This document shows, in pieces, positions 34,874 to 42,990 of a stretch of DNA of 64,000 nucleotides. A model generated the notes under the pieces. The model made no database searches and was not told the origin of the DNA. It saw only the letters and a program-made list of their open reading frames with translations. The DNA lies in assembly GCA_030833445.1 (NCBI GenBank), contig JAURHD010000001.1, positions 124,001 to 188,000 of the forward strand, in the 5' to 3' direction. The DNA comes from Cephaloticoccus sp. Its GTDB lineage: Bacteria > Verrucomicrobiota > Verrucomicrobiia > Opitutales > Opitutaceae. How positions within the stretch are numbered: position 1 is the stretch's first letter; each line of letters opens with the position of its first letter. Both the position numbers and the translations under genes were made by a program.

Positions 34874-35791
34874 TCAGGCCTTGCGACGACGACGCCAAAC
34901 GGCAAAGCCGAGGGCACCCAACCCAGCCAAGGCCGCATAAGTCGAAGGCTCCGGCACGGCCGAGACGCTTAGGTTATCGAAAGACATCTGCCCGGAGGTC
35001 ACGGCACTGCCGATGTTGTTCACCGAAGCCAGTAGCTCCAATGCGAAACCACCGTTGAGCGGCGGCTCATATCCCGCCTCGGCCCCATCGAGATCGTAGG
35101 TCGCACCCGTCAGAAAGGTCGATCCGCCGTCATTGCTGTAACTGGCCACCAGCACCTTGGTGTCAGCGTTAAAACTCATCTGCAGCAGCACATTGGTGCT
35201 GTCATTGGTGGCGATGTAATTGATGTGTGTGGTAAAGTCGTCGGTTCCGACATTATAGACGCCCCATTCCGGCACGATCCATATGGCTGCCGGAGCCGTG
35301 TTGACGGAAATGGTGTAGTAAGCGTTGAAGCCATTGGAACCGGAGGAAAACAGTTGCAACCCGGTGTTAGACCAACCGGTGGACAGGGACGTCAGATTGT
35401 TGGTAACCTCCACCTGGGCGACCCAGCTGGAGGTGTAAGGATTTCCCGTGGGCAAGCCTGTGCCACCAATACCGAGATTATTGCCGGAAGCCGGGCGGTT
35501 GTAACTAGTGGCTCCGGAAACCCAGTAGAGGAAGCTACGGTCAAAGCCCGACGTTACCGGGGTGGTGTATTCCATCCCTTGGTTGGTTTCAGTCCAAGTG
35601 CCGCTGCTCTCGGAATCATCCACGATACGCCATTGGCCCACCGCTTGGGGAATCGTTACACCCCCTGAAGTCATCAAGGTCAGGGTGTTGTCGTTAAAGT
35701 TGTCAGAGCCAAGGAAAGTCTGGGCAGAAGACGAGAGCACGCTGAACCCCAGCGCGGTGACACCGATAGCGGTGCGGATAATAACGTTCAT
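34874..35791 (-). CDS. PEP-CTERM sorting domain protein
   Basis: A 305-residue exported protein. The N-terminus MNVIIRTAIGVTALGFSVLS is a signal peptide ending near SSAQ. The body is rich in Ser, Thr, Asn and Gly with beta-sandwich character, resembling a lectin/glucanase-like fold. The C-terminus VPEPSTYAALAGLGALGFAV followed by RRRRK is a complete PEP-CTERM tripartite signal, recognised by an exosortase, so the mature protein should be envelope-associated or released into a polymer matrix. The ATG at 35791 starts the signal peptide; the open frame upstream is spurious. A direct repeat of LytTR-type spacing lies 84 bases before the start, and a LytTR regulator gene is next upstream. Confidence 0.9.
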   Translation of the reverse strand: MNVIIRTAIGVTALGFSVLSSSAQTFLGSDNFNDNTLTLMTSGGVTIPQAVGQWRIVDDSESSGTWTETNQGMEYTTPVTSGFDRSFLYWVSGATSYNRPASGNNLGIGGTGLPTGNPYTSSWVAQVEVTNNLTSLSTGWSNTGLQLFSSGSNGFNAYYTISVNTAPAAIWIVPEWGVYNVGTDDFTTHINYIATNDSTNVLLQMSFNADTKVLVASYSNDGGSTFLTGATYDLDGAEAGYEPPLNGGFALELLASVNNIGSAVTSGQMSFDNLSVSAVPEPSTYAALAGLGALGFAVWRRRRKA

Positions 35792-35874
35792 AGTTTGTGT
35801 TGGGCGCCGGCCGGCATGGAGCGCGCGGCGGGCCAAGGACACAAACGGGGCCCTGCCCCAGCCACGATGCGCCG

Positions 35875-35911
35875 GTGACAAGCCGTCCGGTAAATGTGAC
35901 GAACCGTCCGG
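35875..35911. promoter_or_regulatory. Candidate LytTR operator: two direct repeats at 21-bp spacing
   Basis: GTGACAAGCCGTCCGG (35875-35890) and GTGACGAACCGTCCGG (35896-35911) match at 14 of 16 positions and start 21 bases apart, exactly two helical turns. LytTR regulators bind paired direct repeats with this kind of spacing. The site sits between a LytTR regulator gene (stop at 35922) and the PEP-CTERM gene (start at 35791). Binding is inferred. Confidence 0.5.
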
Positions 35912-35921
35912 ACGACGAGGT

Positions 35922-36656
35922 TCAGCCGGGTTGGGCGATCGCCGGCGGAAGTCGGAGCAACACCTCATCCCATCGCTCCCGGCTGACGGGCACAGCGGTC
36001 GCCATGCCTTTCATGCGCAACACGTATGCCTTGGGTCCCGCGTTTTGCCACGCCACGACCAACGGCAGATGCACCAAGGTCTGGCGGTGCACTTGCATGA
36101 AGCTTTGCGCCGGCAGTCGCTGCACCCAATCCTTCAGGCTGCGCCGGACCAATTCGCGGCTGCCATCCGCCAACCGGACGATCGAGTAGTTTTCCTGGGC
36201 TTCGATCACGAGAATATCGTGGATCGCCACCATGCGTTGGTGTTTTCCGGTGCGCAGCAGCACGAGATCCGCTTCCCGCAAGGGCGGGGAGGGCGGGGTC
36301 TGATCGGCCGGACGAGGCACCCGACGCAGCGATTCCGCCAGCCGTGACGCACTCACCGGCTTGATCAGGTAATCCAGCGCGTTGACCGCAAAAGCCCGCA
36401 CCGCGTGTTGATTGTGCCCCGTCAGAAAAATCACGCGCGCCTCCCGGCGCACATGGGGAATCAAGTCAAACCCATTGCCGCCCACCAGTTGGATATCCAG
36501 AAACACTAGGTCGTAGTTACCGCGCGCCAACAGCGTGCGGGCTCCCCGGACCGTGCCGGCCTCGCCCACAATTTGGACCATCGGGTGGGCGACCAGCATC
36601 CGGTGCTGAATCTTGCGGGCAGCCAAGTCATCTTCAATCAGGAGGGTGCGAATCAC
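35922..36656 (-). CDS. LytTR-family response regulator
   Basis: A 244-residue two-domain regulator. The receiver (about 1-120) has acidic residues in IEDD, the phosphoacceptor D54 in VFLDIQLVGGNG, a threonine in FLTGHNQHAV and the lysine in YLIKPVSA. The C-terminal LytTR DNA-binding domain (about 135-240) shows ILVIEAQENYSIVRLADGS and FMQVHRQTLVHL, the usual beta-rich pattern. It starts with GTG. No histidine kinase is adjacent, so its partner is unknown; the only kinase in the window, at 29197-30774, has a degenerate receiver but an intact transmitter. A LytTR-spaced direct repeat lies right after its stop codon. Confidence 0.92.
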   Translation of the reverse strand: MIRTLLIEDDLAARKIQHRMLVAHPMVQIVGEAGTVRGARTLLARGNYDLVFLDIQLVGGNGFDLIPHVRREARVIFLTGHNQHAVRAFAVNALDYLIKPVSASRLAESLRRVPRPADQTPPSPPLREADLVLLRTGKHQRMVAIHDILVIEAQENYSIVRLADGSRELVRRSLKDWVQRLPAQSFMQVHRQTLVHLPLVVAWQNAGPKAYVLRMKGMATAVPVSRERWDEVLLRLPPAIAQPG

Positions 36657-36851
36657 CAGAGACTAGACAGCCGCGTGAGGAAGCGGAGCCAGTCCTATTC
36701 GGATGAGTTGGGCAAGTGACTCATGCGCGAACGGTTCTGTCAGAAGTGTATCGACCGTAAGGATATTAACAGCCCTGCCGACCCGGTATATGAGCCTGCT
36801 TTTCACCCTTGTTTCGCCGCAATGAAACCCGCTACGTTGACGGTTCGCTTT

Positions 36852-38264
36852 ATGAAAATCGACGCCAAGCTCACGCCACAGAAACTCCAAAAGAAGGTCG
36901 ACCGGGTTTTCGAACTCTCCGGCCAGAAGATCCACCTGATCAATAAATCGTGGGACTCCGCCAAGGGCACGCCCGTCTTCACCGAGAAGGGCAAATACAC
37001 CTCGCGCGGCTGGACCGAGTGGACGCAGGGCTTTCAGTTTGGCATGTCGTTCCTGCAATACGACGCCACCGGCGAAGAGGAGTTTCTGGCCCTCGGCCGC
37101 GAAAAGACCCTTAAATACATGGCGTCGCACGTGTCGCACATCGGCGTGCATGACCACGGCTTCAACAATGTCTCCACCTACGGCAACCTGCGCCGGCTGA
37201 TGCTCGAGGGCGCCGTGCCCTACAACCAGCACGAGATCGATTACACCGAGATGGCGCTGAAGGTTTCCGGTGCCGTGCAGGCCGCGCGTTATGCGCCGAC
37301 CAACCAAAAGGACCCGTGGTCGCCGGTCAAAGGATCCCCCGGCGTGGTGCCCGGCGGCTACATCTACTCCTTCAATGGCCCGCAATCGCTCTTTTCCGAC
37401 ACCATCCGCTCCATGCGCGCGCTCGTCGTGGCCCACCAACTCGGCCATGTGCTGATGGGCGAGGGCGACAAGCCGATCAATCTGCTCCACCGCGCGATCG
37501 AGCACGCCGCGACCACTTCGCGCTACAACGTGTTCTTCGGCCAGGGTCGTGACATCTACGACATCCGCGGCCGGGTCGCGCACGAGTCCATCTTTAACCG
37601 CAACGACGGCCAATTCCGCTGCTCGAGCACCCAGCAGGGCTACTCCGCCTTCACGACCTGGACCCGCGGCGCCGCGTGGATCATCTGCGGTTATCCCGAG
37701 CAGCTCGAGTTCCTCGACACCCTCAGCGATGCCGAACTCAAGGCGGTTGGCGGTCGCAAGGCCGTGACCAACCTCTTCCTCGAAACCGCCAAGGCGGCGA
37801 GTGACTTCTACATCGACGGCTACTCCGCCAAGGACGGCGTGCCGTATTGGGACAGCTGTGCGCTCAACACGCACAAGCTTGGCGACTTCACCAAGAAGAA
37901 CGCTGATCCCTACAACGATCATGAGCCGGTCGACAGTTCTGCCGCCGCGATTGCGGCGCAGGGCTTCCTGCGTCTCGGGAAATACCTCGCCGAGAAGGGC
38001 CAAAATGCCGCCGGCAAGAAATACACCCAGGCCGGTCTCACCATCGCCAACACGATCTTCGACGATCCGTATCTCTCCACCGATCCGAAGCACCAAGGAT
38101 TGCTCCTGCATAGCGTCTACCACCGTCCGAACGGCTGGGATCACATCCCGAAGGGCCGCAAGGTGCCCTGCGGCGAGTCCTCCATGTGGGGCGACTACCA
38201 CACCATGGAACTCGCCCTCCTCATCCAACGGATGGGCGGCGGCGAATACCACACGTTCTTCTGA
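36852..38264 (+). CDS. Glycoside hydrolase family 88-like unsaturated glucuronyl hydrolase
   Basis: A 470-residue (alpha/alpha)6-barrel enzyme. It has SRGWTEWTQGFQFGMSFLQY near the N-terminus, an HDHGF motif with D101 and SDTIRSMR with D183, matching the two catalytic aspartates of unsaturated glucuronyl hydrolases. The C-terminal part has VPYWDSCALN and PVDSSAAAIAAQGFLRLGKYL, also family hallmarks. These enzymes hydrate the 4,5-unsaturated uronic acid left by polysaccharide lyases. No signal peptide is visible from the chosen ATG at 36852, so it would act on imported oligosaccharides; ATGs at 36822 and a longer frame at 36723 are alternatives. It is followed by a strong terminator. Confidence 0.82.
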   Translation: MKIDAKLTPQKLQKKVDRVFELSGQKIHLINKSWDSAKGTPVFTEKGKYTSRGWTEWTQGFQFGMSFLQYDATGEEEFLALGREKTLKYMASHVSHIGVHDHGFNNVSTYGNLRRLMLEGAVPYNQHEIDYTEMALKVSGAVQAARYAPTNQKDPWSPVKGSPGVVPGGYIYSFNGPQSLFSDTIRSMRALVVAHQLGHVLMGEGDKPINLLHRAIEHAATTSRYNVFFGQGRDIYDIRGRVAHESIFNRNDGQFRCSSTQQGYSAFTTWTRGAAWIICGYPEQLEFLDTLSDAELKAVGGRKAVTNLFLETAKAASDFYIDGYSAKDGVPYWDSCALNTHKLGDFTKKNADPYNDHEPVDSSAAAIAAQGFLRLGKYLAEKGQNAAGKKYTQAGLTIANTIFDDPYLSTDPKHQGLLLHSVYHRPNGWDHIPKGRKVPCGESSMWGDYHTMELALLIQRMGGGEYHTFF

Positions 38265-38320
38265 GAAAATCCTTCTCTTACTCCCTTAACCAAGGCGAAA
38301 GACTGGGATACAAATTGTAG

Positions 38321-38348
38321 GGCGGGATCGCTGATCCCGCCTTTTTTT
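38321..38348 (+). terminator. Rho-independent terminator after the GH88 gene
   Basis: GGCGGGATC and GATCCCGCC form a perfect 9-bp stem with a 3-base loop, followed by seven T residues. It lies 57 bases after the stop codon of the GH88 gene. Confidence 0.88.
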
Positions 38349-38388
38349 GCACGGATGAAAAAGTCTGCCGGATTGTTACATCCCCGGG

Positions 38389-38418
38389 TTGCACCGTTGG
38401 AGCGTCCTCTGCTAAGAT
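38389..38418 (+). promoter_or_regulatory. Candidate promoter of the PHP-phosphatase gene, possibly leaderless
   Basis: TTGCAC (38389-38394) and TAAGAT (38413-38418) are separated by 18 bases. The ATG at 38425 lies seven bases after the -10 hexamer, where transcription would start, so the mRNA might be leaderless. Both hexamers are only partial matches. Confidence 0.3.
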
Positions 38419-38424
38419 CGAAGA

Positions 38425-39270
38425 ATGTCCGTTCCGTTGCTCTACGAGTCCCACTCTCACACGCCTTTGTGCAAACATGCCTACGGAGAACCGTCCGAAT
38501 ACGCCGCCCAAGCGGAGGCGCGCGGCCTGCGCGGGATCATCTTCACCTGCCATTGCCCGCTGCCCGACGGATTTTCCGCCAATGTGCGGATGACTCCGGA
38601 GCAATTTCAGGAATACGTGGACATGGTGGCCGCCGCCCGCGAGGAATTCGCCGGCCGCGTCGATGTGCGGCTCGGTTTGGAAAGCGACTATTATCCCGGC
38701 GTCGAGCCCTGGCTGGAAAAACTGCATGCCCGTGAGCCGCTGCACCATGTGCTGGGCTCGGTGCATCCGCAGGTGCCCGATTACCGCGTCCAGTATTTCA
38801 AGGGTGACTGGTTTGCCTATCAGCAGGTCTATTTCGATCATCTGGCCAATGCAGCCGAGACCGGCCTCTACGACACCCTCGCTCATCCCGACCTGATCAA
38901 GAACGAGGCGCCGCACGAGTGGAACATTGCGCGCATCCAGCCCTTCATCGAGCGCGCCCTCGACCGTATCGCGGCCACCGGCGTCGCGATGGAGCTCAAC
39001 ACCAGCGGCCGCCAGAAAACCATTCCCGAGTTCAATCCCAACCCGTCGATCCTCCGTCTGATGCGGGAGCGCAACATCCCGGTCGTGCTCGGCGCCGATG
39101 CGCACGTGCCCCGCCGCGTTTCCGAGGGTTACGAAGACGCCATGCAGGCGTTGCAGGCCGCCGGCTACACCGAGATCAATTTCTTTCTCGATCGGAAACG
39201 GCAGACCGTCGCGATCACCGACGCCCTCGCGAGTCTGAATCCGGTGACAGCGCATGGCATCCGGCATTAA
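38425..39270 (+). CDS. PHP-family histidinol-phosphatase-like hydrolase
   Basis: A 281-residue PHP-domain phosphoesterase. The metal-site motif ESHSHTPLCKHA (HxH) opens the protein, followed by FTCHCPLP, LGLESDYYPG, HHVLGSVHP and LAHPDLIKN. Near the end NTSGR and LGADAHVPRRV complete the trinuclear metal site. HisK-type enzymes of this family remove phosphate from L-histidinol phosphate in histidine synthesis. Other PHP hydrolases share the site, so the substrate is likely but not certain. No other his genes are in the window. The preceding terminator and a promoter-like sequence suggest it is independently transcribed. Confidence 0.87.
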   Translation: MSVPLLYESHSHTPLCKHAYGEPSEYAAQAEARGLRGIIFTCHCPLPDGFSANVRMTPEQFQEYVDMVAAAREEFAGRVDVRLGLESDYYPGVEPWLEKLHAREPLHHVLGSVHPQVPDYRVQYFKGDWFAYQQVYFDHLANAAETGLYDTLAHPDLIKNEAPHEWNIARIQPFIERALDRIAATGVAMELNTSGRQKTIPEFNPNPSILRLMRERNIPVVLGADAHVPRRVSEGYEDAMQALQAAGYTEINFFLDRKRQTVAITDALASLNPVTAHGIRH

Positions 39271-39321
39271 GCCGATACGATTAACCTGTTCTCCGGAATT
39301 CTGCGATCTATACCCGGCAGT

Positions 39322-40374
39322 GTGACCGCCAAAGTCCCGCTCAACCTTTACGACCTAACCCGCCTGGAGCTCACCGAGCTCATAACCGGCTGGGATTTCA
39401 GCCCGGTGCATGCCGCGCGGTTGTGGCGCTACCTGTATTGGGAATGCGTCGGATCTCTGGCTGACATGACGGAATTGCCCGCCAAGGTGCGCACCCGGCT
39501 CCAAGCCGAAACCTCCGTTGGCGTGCTGCCGATCGCGTTGGAGACGGATTCGAGTGACGGATTCACGCGCAAATATCTGCTCTCGCTCGACGACGCCGAA
39601 CGCATCGAAACCGTTTTGATGCGCTTCACCGGGCGCGTGACGGCGTGTATCAGTTCTCAGGTCGGTTGTGCGATGGGCTGCGTGTTTTGCGCCACCGGGC
39701 AGATGGGTTACACGCGCCATCTCACCACCGGCGAGATTGTCGCCCAGGCCGTCCACGTGCAACGCGTGCTCCGCAGTCAGGATGGCACCCGCCTGCGCAA
39801 CATCGTGCTGATGGGCATGGGCGAGCCGCTCCACAATTACGACGCGGTTTTGAAGGCCGTCGACATCCTGACCGATGGCAACGGGCTTTCGCTCGGCGCG
39901 GATCACATCACGCTCAGCACCGTCGGGGTGGTGCCGGGGATTTTACGTCTGGCCACAGAAAAGAAGGCGATCCGCCTGGCGGTTTCTCTGCACGCAGCCA
40001 CCCAAGCCGGCCGCGCTGCCCTCGTGCCCGCCGCCCGCAAATGGCAGCTCGACGAACTGATGGCCGCCTGCCGCACCTACAGCGAGACCACCGGCCGCCG
40101 CATCTTCTACGAATGGACGCTGATCGAAGGGGAAAATGATTCCGAACAGCACGCGCGCGACGTAGGCAACTTATTGCGCGGACTGCCGGCCCAAGTGAAT
40201 TTGATCCCGCTCAATCCAACCACCGGCTATGACGGCGCGCCAACCCGCAGTGAGGCAGCCAAGCGGTTTCAAAAAATTCTCGCGGATGAATTTGGCATGC
40301 CGAGCACGGTGCGCCAACGCCGCGGTATCGACATCGCCGCCGGGTGCGGCCAACTGGCGATCGCGACGCAATGA
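39322..40374 (+). CDS. rlmN: 23S rRNA (adenine2503-C2)-methyltransferase
   Basis: A 350-residue radical SAM enzyme that methylates C2 of A2503 in 23S rRNA and of A37 in some tRNAs. The 4Fe-4S cluster ligands are C116, C120 and C123 in GCAMGCVFCATG. The methyl-carrying cysteine is C342 in GIDIAAGCGQLA at the C-terminus. Other family sequences are VLMGMGEPLHNYD and LAVSLHAAT. Length is normal. It starts with GTG at 39322 (MTAKVPLNLYDL). The 3' end is followed by a palindromic repeat that separates it from the convergent DAHP synthase gene. Confidence 0.96.
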   Translation: MTAKVPLNLYDLTRLELTELITGWDFSPVHAARLWRYLYWECVGSLADMTELPAKVRTRLQAETSVGVLPIALETDSSDGFTRKYLLSLDDAERIETVLMRFTGRVTACISSQVGCAMGCVFCATGQMGYTRHLTTGEIVAQAVHVQRVLRSQDGTRLRNIVLMGMGEPLHNYDAVLKAVDILTDGNGLSLGADHITLSTVGVVPGILRLATEKKAIRLAVSLHAATQAGRAALVPAARKWQLDELMAACRTYSETTGRRIFYEWTLIEGENDSEQHARDVGNLLRGLPAQVNLIPLNPTTGYDGAPTRSEAAKRFQKILADEFGMPSTVRQRRGIDIAAGCGQLAIATQ

Positions 40375-40383
40375 GGGTATGTT

Positions 40384-40460
40384 TATAACTCAGAGGCCGC
40401 AGAGCGCACAGAGGTGAGAAACAAACGCATTCTCCGTGGTCTCTGTGTCCTCCGTGTTAA
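40384..40460. repeat. Imperfect palindromic intergenic repeat (CAGAG/CTCTGTG type)
   Basis: Left arm 40384-40420 contains CAGAGGCCGCAGAGCGCACA; right arm 40430-40460 reads CTCCGTGGTCTCTGTGTCC then TCCGTGTTAA. They are inverted copies of one another and share words with the repeats at 17911 and 24766. The terminal TTAA contains the stop codon of the DAHP synthase gene. Confidence 0.75.
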
Positions 40461-41521
40461 TTACTGATTTTACCACGGCGTTTTTGCACAGCTGAGGCGA
40501 GTTGTGTGAAAAGCGGCAGCGTCTTTTCCCACGACAAACACCCGTCCGTAATGCTGCGGCCGTAGACCAACGGCTTGGCTTGGTAATCCTGCGCACCACC
40601 GAGCAGATTGCTCTCGAGCATCACGGCAGCGAGCGCGCGTTCCCCGGCGGCAATCTGCGCGGCGAGTTCGGCCACCACCATCGGCTGACGCTCCGGGTCC
40701 TTGCCGCTGTTGGCGTGGCTGCAATCCACCATGAGTCCGGTTGGCAGCTCATATTGCTTCAGCAACGCCACCGCCTCGGCGACATCGGCCGCGGCGTAGT
40801 TGGGTCCCGCCGTGCCGCCGCGGAGCACGAGATGCCCGTGCGGATTTCCCGCCGTGCCCATGACCGCAGGCGCTCCTTTGCGAGTCAGCGAGGGAAACCA
40901 GTGCGGATGACTCGCCGAACGAATCGCGTCCACCGCGACCTGTAGGTTGCCGTCCGTGCGGTTCTTGAACCCCACCGGCATGGAGAGACCCGAGGCCAGT
41001 TCGCGGTGCACCTGGCTTTCGACCGTGCGCGCGCCGATCGCACCCCAGGAAACGAGATCGGCGTAATACTGGCCGAGCGTCGTGTCCAAAAACTCCGTCG
41101 CCACCGGCAGACCAAGCCCGGTGATGTCGATCATGAGCTTTCGCGCGATCTGCAACCCGCGGTTAATTTCATAGCTGCCGTCGAGACCAGGATCGTTGAT
41201 GAGGCCCTTCCAGCCGACAACGGTCCGCGGCTTTTCAAAATACACGCGCATCACGATCAGCAGGTCCTTGCCGTAAAGCGGAACGATTTCCTTCAGCTGT
41301 TGCGCATAATCCAGCGCCGCCGCCGGATCATGAATCGAACAGGGACCGACCACGACCAGCAGCCGGTCGTCGCTGCCGGTGATGATCGCCTCCACTTCGC
41401 GGCGTGAGCGCGCCACCAATTCCGCCCGAGCATCATCAAGCGGCAGCTCCTTTTCCAAGGCGGCCGGTGCCACCAACGGCTTGGTGGCGACAATGCGCAG
41501 ATCGGCGGTCGAGGGATGCAT
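40457..41521 (-). CDS. 3-deoxy-7-phosphoheptulonate synthase, class I (AroG/F/H type)
   Basis: A 354-residue enzyme of the E. coli AroFGH family, which condenses phosphoenolpyruvate and erythrose-4-phosphate in the first step of aromatic amino acid synthesis. Visible motifs are LLVVVGPCSIHDP (metal and PEP region), RVYFEKPRTVVGWKG, ATEFLDTTLGQYYADL, VGFKNRTDG, HLVLRGG and VDCSHANSGKD (metal ligands). Isozyme type (Tyr-, Phe- or Trp-sensitive) cannot be told. The stop codon lies in a palindromic repeat. It is 11 bases downstream of an uncharacterised gene on the same strand. Confidence 0.93.
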   Translation of the reverse strand: MHPSTADLRIVATKPLVAPAALEKELPLDDARAELVARSRREVEAIITGSDDRLLVVVGPCSIHDPAAALDYAQQLKEIVPLYGKDLLIVMRVYFEKPRTVVGWKGLINDPGLDGSYEINRGLQIARKLMIDITGLGLPVATEFLDTTLGQYYADLVSWGAIGARTVESQVHRELASGLSMPVGFKNRTDGNLQVAVDAIRSASHPHWFPSLTRKGAPAVMGTAGNPHGHLVLRGGTAGPNYAAADVAEAVALLKQYELPTGLMVDCSHANSGKDPERQPMVVAELAAQIAAGERALAAVMLESNLLGGAQDYQAKPLVYGRSITDGCLSWEKTLPLFTQLASAVQKRRGKISN

Positions 41522-41532
41522 GCGCAGATTGA

Positions 41533-42924
41533 TTAACCGGCCAGACTAGTCCGGGCCGCGGTCACGCGGGCCGTTTCAACCAAGGTCATGACCGGTGGCA
41601 GTGAAGGTAATTCCAGTTGGGTCGCCCGGGAAGTGAGGGTGAGATAGGCCAGCGCCGCGGCTTCATTGGCCGCCGCTTGTTCACCCGTCAACGCATGGGC
41701 CGCCGTGAGATCCGGCATCTGTTCCTTGGTGAGCAGGGTCTTGTCGGCGAGGAAGAGCGTGACCGAAGCGCCCAAGGTTTCGAGCCAGGCCCGCGGGGAG
41801 GCCGGCGGCGCATAGGCCAGGGCGGACGAATCGGCTGACCACTCCATGAACAGGCGGATCTGTTCATGTAACTTGGCCAACTCTTCATCGGCGGTGGCGG
41901 GGGTCCAACGGGCCGTGAATTGCTTGCGCTCGCGGAATTTGCGCACTTCCCAAACCCGCAGCACCAACTCGTAGTCCCCGGCCTGTTGCCGAAGCGCGCC
42001 GGTGAAAATATAATCAAGCCCATCGCCCGCCGTATCCACCAGCTGACGCAGGTTGTCCGTCGACCATTCCGAGCCAAACAAGGCATAGTGGCCGGGCGCG
42101 CCGGGCTGGCCATGCACGCCGACCGCGGCGATCGGCGCATAGTGCGGGGAAAAGTAAAACGTCTCGGCAAACCAGAGCGGGATCGCGCGGCTGAGCCGGC
42201 CCATCTCTTCCTCGGGTTGCTTGGCCAGCTCCTCGATTTTTTCGATGCCGGGCAGGGCCAGTTGTGCAAAGGCCACGCGGCGCAATTTACCATCCTTGGC
42301 CGGTAAAATTCCGTCGACGTTTTCCAGTCCGTAAAACCAGATCGGTTTGCTGATGCTGACGAGTTTGACGTCGACCTTGTCGGTGGCCTCAGGATCCGTG
42401 GACCCATCGGTGGGGGCATTACCCTCCACTTGCAGACCGCTGGCCAAGATGTCCGCGATGGCATTGGAAAATCCATACAACCGGTCCTCCAGATCAGGCC
42501 GCTTGAGCGCGAAGAGAATATCGAGCACGTGCTGGGCGGCATCGGCATTGCGCAAGGCGAGATAAGCCTGCAGCAGGTTGAGCCCGGTCGCGGGACCATG
42601 TTTCTCCGCATCGTAGCGCGGGCCCACGAGCTCGGTGATTTCACGCATGTAACCGCAGACGCCAAGGTCACCGGAAATGGTCACCAGCACATCCGCCCGT
42701 TCTCCGGCACCCGCCAGCACTTCCTCATAAATGGCCATGGCACCGGGCAGATCCTTCGCTTCAAGCTTATCGCGCGCCTCGACCAACCGCGGCATCACAT
42801 TACCCGCAGAGACCGCCGGGCTGTCCGGCGTGTCCACGGTTTCGGCCGGCGCTGTATGCGGTGTGGCTGATGGATTACTGGCAGAGGTGGATGATTTACC
42901 GAGCAATCGGTCGAAAAGTCCCAT
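41533..42924 (-). CDS. Uncharacterised TPR-like protein
   Basis: A 463-residue protein without a signal peptide. The N-terminal 45 residues are low-complexity, Ser/Thr/Pro-rich, after a short MGLFDRLLGKS. Then LVEARDKLEAKDLPGAMAIYEEVLAGAGE and LLQAYLALRNADAAQHVLDILFAL suggest two or three tetratricopeptide-like helical pairs up to about residue 150. The rest (WFYGLENVDGILP and onward) resembles no family that I recognise; one segment, DYELVLRVWEVRKFRERKQF, looks like a sugar- or peptide-binding beta sheet. It stands 11 bases ahead of the DAHP synthase gene and 66 bases after the lytic transglycosylase gene. Function unknown. Confidence 0.8.
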   Translation of the reverse strand: MGLFDRLLGKSSTSASNPSATPHTAPAETVDTPDSPAVSAGNVMPRLVEARDKLEAKDLPGAMAIYEEVLAGAGERADVLVTISGDLGVCGYMREITELVGPRYDAEKHGPATGLNLLQAYLALRNADAAQHVLDILFALKRPDLEDRLYGFSNAIADILASGLQVEGNAPTDGSTDPEATDKVDVKLVSISKPIWFYGLENVDGILPAKDGKLRRVAFAQLALPGIEKIEELAKQPEEEMGRLSRAIPLWFAETFYFSPHYAPIAAVGVHGQPGAPGHYALFGSEWSTDNLRQLVDTAGDGLDYIFTGALRQQAGDYELVLRVWEVRKFRERKQFTARWTPATADEELAKLHEQIRLFMEWSADSSALAYAPPASPRAWLETLGASVTLFLADKTLLTKEQMPDLTAAHALTGEQAAANEAAALAYLTLTSRATQLELPSLPPVMTLVETARVTAARTSLAG

Positions 42925-42990
42925 AACCTCACGAAAAACAACCCTTCACCCGCTGGCGAATCGAAATAAACAAACGCTTGAGGTGAGGAC

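Noticed and set aside
36663-38252. Minus-strand open frame of 529 codons opposite the GH88 gene
   Set aside because: Antisense shadow of a gene with the GH88 catalytic motifs; no independent domain is visible.
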